Source of the DNA: Hydrogenophilus sp.
GTDB lineage: Bacteria > Pseudomonadota > Gammaproteobacteria > Burkholderiales > Thiobacillaceae
NCBI GenBank assembly: GCA_020725265.1
Contig: DYFK01000001.1
Location: 228,969 to 292,968 of the forward strand
Direction of reading: 5' to 3'
Length of the DNA stretch: 64,000 nucleotides
The translations under genes were made by a program, and so were the position numbers. Under the pieces are notes generated by a model. That model had not been told where the DNA came from, made no database searches, and saw nothing but the letters and a program-made list of their open reading frames with translations. Below, piece after piece: positions 47,353-56,332 of this stretch (positions are counted from its first letter, which is position 1; each line of letters opens with the position of its first letter).

Positions 47353-49077
47353 ATGAACAAGTTCGCGCGTTTCCTTCCGTTCCTGCGCTGGTTTCCGATG
47401 TCCGGCGACAGCGTCAAGGCCGACTTCATGGCCGGCATCACCGTCGCCCTGGTGCTGATCCCGCAATCCATGGCCTACGCGCAACTGGCCGGCCTGCCCG
47501 CCTATTACGGCCTGTACGCGGCCTTCCTGCCGGTCGCGGTGGCCGCCCTGTGGGGTTCCTCGCACCAGCTCGGCACCGGCCCGGTGGCGGTGGTCTCGCT
47601 GCTGACGGCATCCAGCCTGGCGACGCTGGCGGCGCCCGGCTCGGAAACCTTCGTCGCGCTGGCGATCCTGCTCGCGCTCCTGGTCGGCGTCATCCAGTTG
47701 CTGCTGGGCGTGTTCAAGCTGGGCGTCATCGTCAATTTCCTGTCGCATCCGGTCATCGTCGGCTTCACCAATGCCGCCGCCATCATCATCGCGCTGTCGC
47801 AGGTGTCCAAGCTGTTCGGCGTGCCGATGGGACGCAGCGAGCATTTCATCGACGACATCCTCGGCGTCCTCGGCCTGATCGGGGATACCCATCCACCCAC
47901 CCTGGTCATGGGCGCGCTCGCCATCGCGATCATGTCGGGCCTGCGTCGCTATCGCCCGCGCTGGCCCGGCGTGCTGGTCGCGGTGCTGGTGACCACCGTG
48001 GCGTCCTGGCTGCTCGACTTCGAGCGTGGTCTCGGCGGCGCCGTGGTCGGCGCCATTCCCCAGGGCCTGCCGGCGCCAAGCCTGCCGACCTGGGAGTCCG
48101 CCAATCTCGGCATGCTGCTGCCGACGGCCCTGGTGATCTCGCTGGTCGGATTCATGGAGGCGATTTCCATCGCCAAGGCGATCGCGGCCAAGACCCGCCA
48201 GCGGCTGGACCCCAATCAGGAGCTGATCGGGCAGGGCCTGTCCAACCTGGTCGGCGCGATGACCCAGGCATTCCCGGTATCCGGTTCGTTTTCGCGCTCG
48301 GCGGTGAACATGAACGCCGGCGCCCGCACCGGCCTGAGCTCGGTGTTCACCGCGCTGTTCGTGATGCTGACGCTGCTGTTCCTGACGCCGTTGCTGTACC
48401 ACCTGCCGCAGGCGGTGCTGGCCGCGATCATCATCATGGCGGTCATGGGTCTGGTGAATTTCGCCGCGATCCGCCACGCCTGGCAGGCCAACCGCCACGA
48501 TGGCGCCGCCTCCGTGGTCACCTTCGTCGCCACGCTGGCGTTCGCGCCGCACCTGGACAACGGCATCCTGGTCGGCGCCGGACTGGCGCTGCTGCTGTTC
48601 CTGCTGCGCACCATGAAGCCGCGGGTCGCCCGGCTCGGACGCTACAAGGACGGCACCCTGCGCGACGTACGCGTGAACCCGGATCTGCCGACCAGCGAAC
48701 ACGTGGTGGCGATGCGCTTCGACGGCCAGCTTTATTTCGCCAACGTCGCCTATTTCGAGGACACCGTGCTGGAAGCCCTGGCCGACCAGCCGAAGGCCCG
48801 TTTCATGCTCATCGTCGGCGACGGCATCAACCAGCTCGACGCCTCCGGCGAGGAGGTCGTCCACCATCTGGTCGAGCGCCTGCGCGGCAACGGCGTCGAG
48901 CTGGTGTTCTCGGGGCTCAAGAAACAGGTGCTGGACGTCATGCGCGCCACCCACCTGTTCGAACTGATCGGCCAGGACAACATCTTCGCCACCGAGGATC
49001 AGGCCCTGGCCGCGATCTACGAACGCCTGGGCGAGGCCGCCGACGACGACCTGTTCTGCCGGGTGAAGCCGGCATGA
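47353..49077 (+). CDS. SulP-family anion transporter with STAS domain
   Basis: A 574-residue SLC26/SulP protein. About fourteen membrane segments (residues 25-415) include the family signature PQSMAYAQLAGLPAYYGLYA at about 38-57 and SVSGSF-like AFPVSGSFSRSAVN. A cytoplasmic STAS domain (about 440-560) follows. Members import sulfate, bicarbonate or dicarboxylates, usually with protons or sodium. The substrate cannot be read here. Its location next to an Ehr-like proton- or sodium-pumping complex makes bicarbonate worth testing. Confidence 0.92.
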   Translation: MNKFARFLPFLRWFPMSGDSVKADFMAGITVALVLIPQSMAYAQLAGLPAYYGLYAAFLPVAVAALWGSSHQLGTGPVAVVSLLTASSLATLAAPGSETFVALAILLALLVGVIQLLLGVFKLGVIVNFLSHPVIVGFTNAAAIIIALSQVSKLFGVPMGRSEHFIDDILGVLGLIGDTHPPTLVMGALAIAIMSGLRRYRPRWPGVLVAVLVTTVASWLLDFERGLGGAVVGAIPQGLPAPSLPTWESANLGMLLPTALVISLVGFMEAISIAKAIAAKTRQRLDPNQELIGQGLSNLVGAMTQAFPVSGSFSRSAVNMNAGARTGLSSVFTALFVMLTLLFLTPLLYHLPQAVLAAIIIMAVMGLVNFAAIRHAWQANRHDGAASVVTFVATLAFAPHLDNGILVGAGLALLLFLLRTMKPRVARLGRYKDGTLRDVRVNPDLPTSEHVVAMRFDGQLYFANVAYFEDTVLEALADQPKARFMLIVGDGINQLDASGEEVVHHLVERLRGNGVELVFSGLKKQVLDVMRATHLFELIGQDNIFATEDQALAAIYERLGEAADDDLFCRVKPA

Positions 49078-49097
49078 GGACGACGTTCCCGACGTTT

Positions 49098-49295
49098 CTA
49101 TTCGTCGCCGCGCCGGGCGGCGGCGGTCAGCCAGTCCGGCGGTTCGTGGCCATCGGCGTTGTCGATGATGTACTGGCGGATCAACCGGCGCACCACCTGC
49201 GAGGGCGTCAGATCCTTGCGCGCGCAGATTTCCTCGAACAACTGCTTCTTCCTGGGATCGATGAGCACGGTCAGGCGGGCGGTACGGTTTTCCAT
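49098..49295 (-). CDS. Ribbon-helix-helix transcriptional regulator
   Basis: A 65-residue protein: a short strand ARLTVLIDPRKKQLFEEICA followed by two helices (TPSQVVRRLIRQYII), the MetJ/Arc/CopG fold. It has no toxin partner beside it. It faces the hyf-like operon, with a perfect palindrome in the shared promoter region, so it is the likely repressor of itself and of that operon. Convergent with sulP. Confidence 0.8.
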   Translation of the reverse strand: MENRTARLTVLIDPRKKQLFEEICARKDLTPSQVVRRLIRQYIIDNADGHEPPDWLTAAARRGDE

Positions 49296-49322
49296 GACGG
49301 GACACGCGTGGCAGTGATTTTG

Positions 49323-49341
49323 ATGTTAATGATATTAACAT
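49323..49341. promoter_or_regulatory. Palindromic operator candidate for the RHH regulator
   Basis: ATGTTAAT-GAT-ATTAACAT: perfect 8-bp arms, AT-rich in a GC-rich genome. It lies 28 bases before the RHH gene and ends where the hyf-side -35 begins. Confidence 0.65.
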
Positions 49342-49369
49342 TGTGTTCCACATGGGTGATTTCTAGAAT
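49341..49369 (+). promoter_or_regulatory. Predicted promoter of the hyf-like operon
   Basis: TTGTGT (49341-49346) and TAGAAT (49364-49369), 17-base spacing, directly beside the palindrome so that a bound repressor would block it. Confidence 0.45.
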
Positions 49370-49389
49370 CGCATGCAATCCATTCGGTG

Positions 49390-51450
49390 ATGGCCATCGT
49401 GTTTCCCTCTGGGTTTCCCACAGTGTTTCCCCCTGATTCCACGCCCGTCGAATTCGCCTGGGCGGGCGTGCTGTTCTGGCTGGCGCTCGCCGCCGCCGCG
49501 CCGTTCCTGCGCCGCGCGCGCGGCCTGTTGGCGTTGGCGCCGGCCCTGTGCGCGCTCGGCGCGCTGGCGATGGCCGCGATCGGCCTGGCCGGACTGCTGG
49601 CGCCGGCCTCGGCCATCGTGCTGCCGTTCGGCCTGCCCGACCTGCCCTTCCATCTGCGCCTGGACGCGCTGTCCGGTCTCTTCCTGCTGTTGCTGGGCGC
49701 GGCCGGCTTCGGCGTCAGCCTATACGCCACCGGCTATTTCCGGCACATGGAAACCGGCGCGCTGGCGATGGTGATGCTCTGGTATCCGTTGTTCCTGGCC
49801 GGCATGGCCATGGTCATCCTGGCCGACGATGCCTATGCCTTCATGGTCGCCTGGGAGGTGATGGCGCTGGCCTCCTATTTCCTGGTGACCACCGACCACG
49901 CCATTCCCGACATCCGCCGTGCCGGTTTTCTCTATCTGCTGATCGCGCATATCGGCGCGGTCGCCCTGCTGCTGGCGTTCGGCGTGCTTCAGGGCGGCGC
50001 CGTCGGCGAGATGGAGGCGTACACCTTCGCCGCCATGCGCGACGCCGAGCAGGCGCCGTTCTGGGCTTCGGTCGCGTTCCTGCTGGCGTTGTTCGGGTTC
50101 GGCGCCAAGGCCGGCCTGGTGCCCATGCACGTGTGGCTGCCGGAAGCGCATCCGGCGGCGCCATCGCCGGTGTCGGCGCTGATGTCCGGGGTGATGCTGA
50201 AGACCGCCATCTACGGCCTGCTGCGCGTCAGCTTCGACCTGCTCAACGTCCAGCCCGGCTGGTGGGGCACGCTGGCGCTGGCGCTGGGACTGGTCACCGC
50301 CCTTTACGGCGTCATCTTCGCCGCCGTGCAGTCGGACATGAAACGGTTGCTGGCGTGGTCGTCGATCGAGAACATCGGCATCATCGTCGCCGGCTTCGGC
50401 CTGACCCTGATCTTTCATGCCGACGGCAAGGGCGCGCTGGCGGCGCTGACCCTGACCGCGCTGCTCTACCACGCGCTCAACCACGCCTTCTTCAAGGGCC
50501 TGCTGTTCGCCGGCGCCGGCGCGGTCCTGCACGCCACCGGCGAACGGCGCATGGGCTTTCTCGGCGGCATGATCCGGTTCATGCCATGGACCGCCTGGCT
50601 GACCCTGATCGGCGCGCTCGCCATCGCCGGCCTGCCGCCGCTCAACGGTTTCGTCTCCGAATGGCTGTTGTTGCAGGCCTTCCTGCTGACGCCAGGCCTG
50701 AGCCAGCCCTACCTGAACATGGTCATCCCGGTCGCCGCCGCCGCCGTGGCCCTGGCCGCCGCGCTGGCCGCCTACGTGATGGTCAAGTTCTTCGGCGTCG
50801 TCTTCCTCGGCCAGCCGCGCGCGCCGATCCCCGGGCAACTCCACGAGGCCGGCTGGCCGGAACGGCTGGGCATGCTCTGGTTGGCCGCCGGCTGCGTGCT
50901 GCTGGGTCTGTTTCCGCCCCAGGTCATCGCGCTGCTGGCGCCGGTGACGCGGTTGCTGACCAACCAGACCCTGGTCAACGACGCCGGCGGCGCGGCCGGC
51001 TGGTTGCTGCTGGCGCCGGTTTCCTCGGAGCGCGCCAGTTACGCGCCGCTGATCTTCCTGCTGGTGGTTCTGGTCGTGCTGCTGCTGGTGTTCGTCTGGG
51101 TACGACGTGTCCATCACGGCCGGGCTCGCCGGGCCGATCCCTGGGACTGCGGCTTCCCGGAACAGGACGCGCGCATGCAGGACAGCGCCGAGGGTTTCGG
51201 TCAGCCGATCCGTCAGATCTTCGACGGCTTCATGCGCGTGGAGCGGGAAACCCCGGACCCGTTCGACCCACATCCGCAATACCGGGGCGACAGTCGCGAC
51301 AAGCTCTGGCTGCTGCTGTATCAGCCGATCGCCGATCTCGCCGCCCGGCTTTCCGCGCTGGTCGGCCGGCTCCAGCATGGCCGTATCCAGTGGTACCTGA
51401 TCTACAGCTTCGTCACCCTGATCTTCCTGCTCGTCTTCGTGACACGGTGA
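49390..51450 (+). CDS. Hyf/Ehr-type antiporter-like subunit (HyfB/NuoL-like)
   Basis: A 686-residue membrane protein with about sixteen helices of the proton-conducting membrane transporter family. FMVAWEVMALASYFLV and GFGAKAGLVPMHVWLPEAHP contain the conserved glutamate and lysine of the ion channel; NHAFFKGLLFAGAGAV holds the second half-channel lysine. The C-terminal soluble piece (from about residue 570, DPWDCGF) is as in HyfB. It is the first gene of a six-gene operon. GTG at 49387 directly precedes the ATG chosen. Confidence 0.9.
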   Translation: MAIVFPSGFPTVFPPDSTPVEFAWAGVLFWLALAAAAPFLRRARGLLALAPALCALGALAMAAIGLAGLLAPASAIVLPFGLPDLPFHLRLDALSGLFLLLLGAAGFGVSLYATGYFRHMETGALAMVMLWYPLFLAGMAMVILADDAYAFMVAWEVMALASYFLVTTDHAIPDIRRAGFLYLLIAHIGAVALLLAFGVLQGGAVGEMEAYTFAAMRDAEQAPFWASVAFLLALFGFGAKAGLVPMHVWLPEAHPAAPSPVSALMSGVMLKTAIYGLLRVSFDLLNVQPGWWGTLALALGLVTALYGVIFAAVQSDMKRLLAWSSIENIGIIVAGFGLTLIFHADGKGALAALTLTALLYHALNHAFFKGLLFAGAGAVLHATGERRMGFLGGMIRFMPWTAWLTLIGALAIAGLPPLNGFVSEWLLLQAFLLTPGLSQPYLNMVIPVAAAAVALAAALAAYVMVKFFGVVFLGQPRAPIPGQLHEAGWPERLGMLWLAAGCVLLGLFPPQVIALLAPVTRLLTNQTLVNDAGGAAGWLLLAPVSSERASYAPLIFLLVVLVVLLLVFVWVRRVHHGRARRADPWDCGFPEQDARMQDSAEGFGQPIRQIFDGFMRVERETPDPFDPHPQYRGDSRDKLWLLLYQPIADLAARLSALVGRLQHGRIQWYLIYSFVTLIFLLVFVTR

Positions 51451-51454
51451 ACCC

Positions 51455-52399
51455 ATGACCACCGGCATCCTTCTGCAAATCACCCAGACCCTGCTGGCCA
51501 TCCTGCTGGCGCCGCTGCTGATGGGCTGGGTCAACCAGTGCCGCGCCTGGTTGCAGGGCCGCGCCGCGCCGCCGATCACCCAGCCTTACCGGGTACTGCG
51601 CAAGCTGTTCCACAAGGACGCGGTGATCGCCCACGACGCCAGCCCGCTGTTCCGCTTCGCGCCCTACATGATCTTCGCCTGCATGGCGCTGGCCGCCGGC
51701 ATCGTGCCGACCCTGGCCAACGATCTGCCATTCTCGCCGGCCGCCGACGTCATCGCGCTGGTCGGCATCTTCGCGCTGGCGCGAGTGTTCCTGGCGCTGG
51801 CGGCGATGGATATCGGCACTTCGTTCGGCAGCCTCGGCGCGCGCCGGGAAATGCTGGTGTCGTTCCTGGCCGAGCCGGCCCTGCTGATGGTGTTCTTCAC
51901 CGCCAGCCTGATCTCGCGCTCGACCGAGCTGCCGGTGATCGTCGAGGCCCTCGCGCACAAGGAATTCGTGATCTACCCGAGCCTGGCCTTCGCGGCGGTG
52001 GCGTTCTGGATGGTGTCGACGGCGGAAAACGCGCGCATTCCCATCGACAACCCGACCACCCACCTGGAGCTGACCATGATCCACGAGGCCATGATCCTGG
52101 AATATTCCGCCCGCCATCTGGCCCTGATCGAGTGGGCGGTGGCGCTCAAGCTGTTCACCTATTCCGCGCTCGGCATCGCCCTGTTCGTGCCCTGGGGCAT
52201 CGCCCCGGCCGGCGACCTGGCGGCCTTGCCGCTGGCGCTGCTGGCGCTGGTCGCGAAGATGGCCGTCGGCGGCGCCGGCCTGTCCCTGCTGGAGGCTGTT
52301 TCCGCCAAGGTCCGCCTGTTCCGCGCGCCGGAGTTCCTGGGCACCGCCTTCCTGCTGGCGGTGCTGGGCATGCTCACCCATTTCCTGCTGGAGGTCTGA
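51455..52399 (+). CDS. HyfC/NuoH-like membrane subunit
   Basis: A 314-residue protein with eight membrane helices, related to NuoH/HycD. Loop residues near the quinone/catalytic module are present: YRVLRKLFHKDAVIAHDASP and ENARIPIDNPTTHLELTMIHE, with the conserved glutamates. It anchors the soluble catalytic-type module (large and small subunits) to the membrane arm. Four bases separate it from the first subunit gene. Confidence 0.9.
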   Translation: MTTGILLQITQTLLAILLAPLLMGWVNQCRAWLQGRAAPPITQPYRVLRKLFHKDAVIAHDASPLFRFAPYMIFACMALAAGIVPTLANDLPFSPAADVIALVGIFALARVFLALAAMDIGTSFGSLGARREMLVSFLAEPALLMVFFTASLISRSTELPVIVEALAHKEFVIYPSLAFAAVAFWMVSTAENARIPIDNPTTHLELTMIHEAMILEYSARHLALIEWAVALKLFTYSALGIALFVPWGIAPAGDLAALPLALLALVAKMAVGGAGLSLLEAVSAKVRLFRAPEFLGTAFLLAVLGMLTHFLLEV

Positions 52400-52400
52400 G

Positions 52401-53078
52401 ATGACGGAGATGGATACGGCCCTGACCTACCCCCTGCAAGTGGTCAACCTGCTGGCGGCGCTGCTGCTGCTGATCTCGTTCGCGATGCTCTCGCAGCGCC
52501 GCGTCGTCGGCCTGATCACGCTGTTCGCCTGGCAGGGCGCGGCGCTGGCGCTGTCGACGGCGATCGTGGCCTGGTCGACCGGCCAGCACCATCTGTACTA
52601 CTCGGCGGCGCTGACGCTGGCGCTCAAGGTCATCGCCATGCCCTGGTTCTTCTACCGGCTGGTGCGCAGGCTGGACGTCGACCGCGACGTCGAGCCGATG
52701 ATCAACATCCCGACCACCATGCTGATCGGCATCGCGCTGGTGATCTTCGCGTTCAACCTGGCGACGCCGATCTCGCAGATGGCCGGCACGGTCACCCGCG
52801 CGACCCTGGGCATCGCCATGGCCAGCGTGCTGCTGGCCTTCCTGATGATGATCACGCGCGCCAAGGCGATCCCTCAGGTGATCGGCTTCCTGGCCATGGA
52901 AAACGGCCTGTTCTTCGCCGCCACCAGCGCCACCTACGGCATGCCGCTGGTGGTCGAGCTGGGCGTGGCGCTGGACGTCATGGTCGCCGTGTTCGTGCTC
53001 GGCATCTTCTTTTTCCAGATCCGCGAGACCTTCGATTCGCTGGACCTGAAACACATGGAAAAACTGAAGGAAAAATGA
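52401..53078 (+). CDS. HyfE/NuoK-like membrane subunit
   Basis: A 225-residue protein with about six to seven helices. LALKVIAMPWFFYRL and FLAMENGLFFAATS carry the lysine and glutamate expected in the NuoK/HyfE ion path. It follows hyfC-like directly (1-base gap). A 174-base gap with a direct repeat separates it from the next subunit gene. Confidence 0.88.
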   Translation: MTEMDTALTYPLQVVNLLAALLLLISFAMLSQRRVVGLITLFAWQGAALALSTAIVAWSTGQHHLYYSAALTLALKVIAMPWFFYRLVRRLDVDRDVEPMINIPTTMLIGIALVIFAFNLATPISQMAGTVTRATLGIAMASVLLAFLMMITRAKAIPQVIGFLAMENGLFFAATSATYGMPLVVELGVALDVMVAVFVLGIFFFQIRETFDSLDLKHMEKLKEK

Positions 53079-53117
53079 TTCCCGATCGCCATCCACACCA
53101 TTATTCGTCGCCGATCG

Positions 53118-53252
53118 CGTTTCCCCCCGGGGGGAAGTCAGTTCCTTCGGATCGGCCGGGCGGAACTGAGATGAAACAGCCCCCTTGCTCGCCAAGCTCG
53201 TTTCCCCCCAAGGGGGAAGTCAGTTCCTTCGGATCGGCCGGGCGGAACTGAC
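53118..53252. repeat. 53-bp direct repeat (two copies) between hyfE-like and hyfF-like genes
   Basis: Copy 1 at 53118-53170 and copy 2 at 53199-53252 differ only in the centre of a C-run/G-run hairpin and at the last bases. Each copy has CCCCCC/GGGGG pairing and a second dyad CAGTTCC...GGAACTG. The second copy ends at the start of the next gene and may supply or mask its ribosome site. Confidence 0.8.
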
Positions 53253-54716
53253 ATGGAACTCTACTGGGTACTCGGAATTCCGCTGGCCGGCGGTCTGTTC
53301 CTGGCGCTGTGGGGAAGCCGCGAGCACGCGCCGGAGATCAACGCCCTGTTCAGTCTGCTGACGCTGATCGCGGCCGGCCTGCTGACCGCGCGCATCGTCG
53401 AGGAAGGCCCGATCATGGTCGCCGACGGCTGGTTCTTCATCGATTCCTTCAACGTCTTCCTGGTCGCGCTGACCGCCTTCGTGGCCTTCACCACGGCGCT
53501 GTTCTCGCGCCCGTACATGCGCATCGAGCGCGAGCACGGCCGCCTGACCGCGACGCGTCTGCGGCTGTATCACAGCAGTTACCAGATCTTCATCGCCGCC
53601 ATGTTGCTGGCGTTGACCACCAACAACATGGGCATCCTGTGGGTGTCGATGGAAGGCGCCACCCTGGCGACCGTGCTGCTGGTCTCGCTGTACCGCACGC
53701 CGGCCTCGCTGGAAGCGGCCTGGAAATACTTCATCCTGTGCGGCGTCGGCATCGCTCAGGCGCTGTTCGGCACCATCCTGCTCTACTTCGCGGCCGAGAA
53801 GATCCTCGGTTCCGGCGGCACCGCGCTGCTGTGGACGCACCTGAACGGCGTCAAGGAACAGCTCGAACCGACCGTGCTGCAACTGGCCTTCGTGTTCCTG
53901 CTGGTCGGCTATGGCACCAAGGTCGGCCTGGCGCCGCTGCACAACTGGCTGCCGGATGCCCACGCCGAGGGTCCGACGCCGATTTCCGCCGTGCTCTCCG
54001 GACTGTTGCTCAACGTCGCCCTGTACGCCGTGATGCGCTCCAAGGTGCTGGTGGATGGCGCGCTCGGCACCGGCGATGGCAACGGCATGGCCGGCAACCT
54101 GATGATGGGCTTCGGCCTGCTGTCGGTGGTGGTGGCGGCCTTCCTGATCAAGCGCCAGACCGACGTCAAGCGCATGTTCGCGTACTCCTCCATCGAGCAC
54201 ATGGGCCTGGTCACCTTCGCCTTCGGCATGGGTGGCGCGGTCGCCAGCTTCGCCGGCCTGCTGCACATGACCATGCATTCCCTGACCAAGTCCGCCATCT
54301 TCTTCGCGGTCGGCCACGCCACCCAGAGCGCCGGCACCCAGGCCATGGACGGCATCCGTGGCCTGATCAGGACCAACCCGACCATCGGCTGGGGGCTGAT
54401 GCTGGGCACCATCGCCATCCTCGGCGTGCCGCCGTTCGGCGTGTTCGCCAGCGAGTTCCTGATCATCACCACGGCGATGCACCAGCACCCCTGGGCGACG
54501 CCTTTCCTGCTGATCGCGCTGGGCGTCGCCTTCGCCTCGATCTTCGGCAAGGTCCAGCCGATGGTGTTCGGCGAGACCACCCTGCCCCGGCTGCCATACC
54601 AGCCGGCCCTGATGCCGGTATTCATCCATCTCGGCCTGGTGCTGATGCTGGGGCTGTTCGTGCCGCCCTATCTGGCGGACTGGTACCGCCAGGCCGCCGC
54701 CTTGCTGGGGGGTTGA
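53253..54716 (+). CDS. HyfF/NuoN-like antiporter-type membrane subunit
   Basis: A 487-residue protein with about fourteen helices, the second antiporter-like subunit. Channel residues are in WVSMEGATLATVLLV, VGYGTKVGLAPLHNWLPDAHAE and HSLTKSAIFFAVGH. GVPPFGVFASEFLI is family-typical. With the HyfB-like protein it gives the complex two putative ion pumps. Its ATG overlaps the end of the 53-bp repeat. Confidence 0.9.
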   Translation: MELYWVLGIPLAGGLFLALWGSREHAPEINALFSLLTLIAAGLLTARIVEEGPIMVADGWFFIDSFNVFLVALTAFVAFTTALFSRPYMRIEREHGRLTATRLRLYHSSYQIFIAAMLLALTTNNMGILWVSMEGATLATVLLVSLYRTPASLEAAWKYFILCGVGIAQALFGTILLYFAAEKILGSGGTALLWTHLNGVKEQLEPTVLQLAFVFLLVGYGTKVGLAPLHNWLPDAHAEGPTPISAVLSGLLLNVALYAVMRSKVLVDGALGTGDGNGMAGNLMMGFGLLSVVVAAFLIKRQTDVKRMFAYSSIEHMGLVTFAFGMGGAVASFAGLLHMTMHSLTKSAIFFAVGHATQSAGTQAMDGIRGLIRTNPTIGWGLMLGTIAILGVPPFGVFASEFLIITTAMHQHPWATPFLLIALGVAFASIFGKVQPMVFGETTLPRLPYQPALMPVFIHLGLVLMLGLFVPPYLADWYRQAAALLGG

Positions 54717-54717
54717 C

Positions 54718-56280
54718 ATGCCGAACCAGACATCCGCTTCCACCGAGGCCATCCGGCGTCGACGCCTGAGCGCCGAAGCGCTGCCCGAATTCGCCCGCGA
54801 GGTGAAGGATGCGGGTGGCCAGTTGATCGCGCTGTGGGGGTCGGACGACCGCCATCTGGACGCGGGCTTCGCCGTGCACGCTGCTTTCCTGACCGGCGCC
54901 GGGCTGGTCTGGGTCGACGCCGCGCTGGCCGCCGACGATCCCGTCCATCCCGACCTGGCGGCGATTTTTCCGCAGGCCGGGCGCATGCAGCGCGCCACCT
55001 TCGATCTTCTGGGAATCCGCGCGGCGGGCGCGGTGGATACCCGGAAATGGCTGCGCCACAACGCCTGGTCGGAAAACCACTACCCGTTGCGCAAGGATTT
55101 TGTTTGGCAAGTCGCGGGGGCAGAGGCGTCACCACTTGCCACTCACCACTCGCCACTCCCTCAGGTAGACGGCTACCCCTTCATCCGGGTGGAAGGCGAC
55201 GGCGTCCATGAAATTCCGGTCGGCCCCATCCATGCCGGCACCATCGAACCGGGCCATTTCCGTTTCTCGATCATTGGCGACCGCATCCTCAAGCTGGAGG
55301 AGCGCCTGGGCTACACCCATCAGGGCGTGGAAAAGCGCTTCGAAGGGCTCGACCCCGACCAGGGCGCCCGGCTCGCCGGCCGGGTTTCCGGCGACAGCCA
55401 TTCCGCCTTCACCTGGGCCTACTGCATGGCCGTGGAAACCGCCACGGCGACGCCGGTGCCGGAGCGCGCCCTCTGGCTGCGCGCGCTGTTCCTGGAAATC
55501 GAGCGCGTTGCCAACCATCTCGGCGACCTCGGCTATCTCGGCAACGATGTCGCCCTGGCCTTCGGCTTCATGCAGTTCTGGCGCCTCAAGGAAGACTGGC
55601 TGCGCCTGTGCGCGCGGCTATTCGGCCACCGCTACCTGTTCGACCGGATCGTGCCCGGCGGCGTCGCCGTCGATCTCGATGCCGCCGGTGGCGCGGAACT
55701 GGCCGTGCTGGCCGAGCGCATGGCCGGAGAGGTCCGGGAACTGAAGGCCATTTACGACGAACACGCCGGCTTGCAGGATCGCTTCGCCAACACCGGCATC
55801 GTCAGGCCGGAACTGGCCGCGCGCCTGGGTCTGACCGGCCTGGCCGGACGCGCCAGCGCCCAGGCCTGGGACGCGCGCGCGCAGTTCCCGATCCGCCCCT
55901 ACGACCAGCTCGACGTCAACATGGCCACCGCCCGGCGCGGCGACGTGCTGGCGCGCGCGGAGGTCCGTTTCGCCGAGATTTTCGAATCCCTGCGCCTGAT
56001 CCGCGACATCCTGGCGCGGCTGCCCGACGGGCCGATCCGGGTAAAACTGGCGCCGACCAGCGGGCCAGCGGAAGGGCTCGGCTGGGTGGAAGGCTGGCGC
56101 GGCGAAGTGCTGGTCGCGCTACGCCTGAACGCCGACGGCAGACTCGACCGCGCGCATCCGCACGACCCATCCTGGCGCGCCTGGCCGTTACTGGAGGTGG
56201 GCGTGCTCGGCAACATCGTTCCCGATTTCCCGCTCATCAACAAATCCTTCAACCTGAGCTACAGCGGACAGGATCTCTGA
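54718..56280 (+). CDS. HyfG/NuoCD-like large subunit without [NiFe] cysteines (Ehr type)
   Basis: A 520-residue fusion of a NuoC-like part (about 1-130) and a NuoD/hydrogenase-large-subunit part. Residues 152-210 (FIRVEGDGVHEIPVGPIHAG, GYTHQGVEKRFEG) are clearly of this family. The first metal-ligand pair, normally C-x-x-C, reads S224-G-D-S227 in RVSGDSHSAF, and the C-terminus (NKSFNLSYSGQDL) has no cysteine. So no [NiFe] site can form, as in Ehr complexes. Residues 138-148 (SPLATHHSPLP) come from a short CACTC-type DNA repeat inserted in frame. Its substrate is unknown; a quinone-like or redox-free role is possible. Confidence 0.85.
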   Translation: MPNQTSASTEAIRRRRLSAEALPEFAREVKDAGGQLIALWGSDDRHLDAGFAVHAAFLTGAGLVWVDAALAADDPVHPDLAAIFPQAGRMQRATFDLLGIRAAGAVDTRKWLRHNAWSENHYPLRKDFVWQVAGAEASPLATHHSPLPQVDGYPFIRVEGDGVHEIPVGPIHAGTIEPGHFRFSIIGDRILKLEERLGYTHQGVEKRFEGLDPDQGARLAGRVSGDSHSAFTWAYCMAVETATATPVPERALWLRALFLEIERVANHLGDLGYLGNDVALAFGFMQFWRLKEDWLRLCARLFGHRYLFDRIVPGGVAVDLDAAGGAELAVLAERMAGEVRELKAIYDEHAGLQDRFANTGIVRPELAARLGLTGLAGRASAQAWDARAQFPIRPYDQLDVNMATARRGDVLARAEVRFAEIFESLRLIRDILARLPDGPIRVKLAPTSGPAEGLGWVEGWRGEVLVALRLNADGRLDRAHPHDPSWRAWPLLEVGVLGNIVPDFPLINKSFNLSYSGQDL

Positions 56281-56332
56281 GCCCCCACTCTCCACTCTCC
56301 ACTCTCCACTCCCTACTCCCTACCACGCCCCC

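Noticed and set aside
49098-49295. Antitoxin of a toxin-antitoxin pair
   Set aside because: No small toxin gene lies on either side; the neighbours are sulP and the hyf-like operon.
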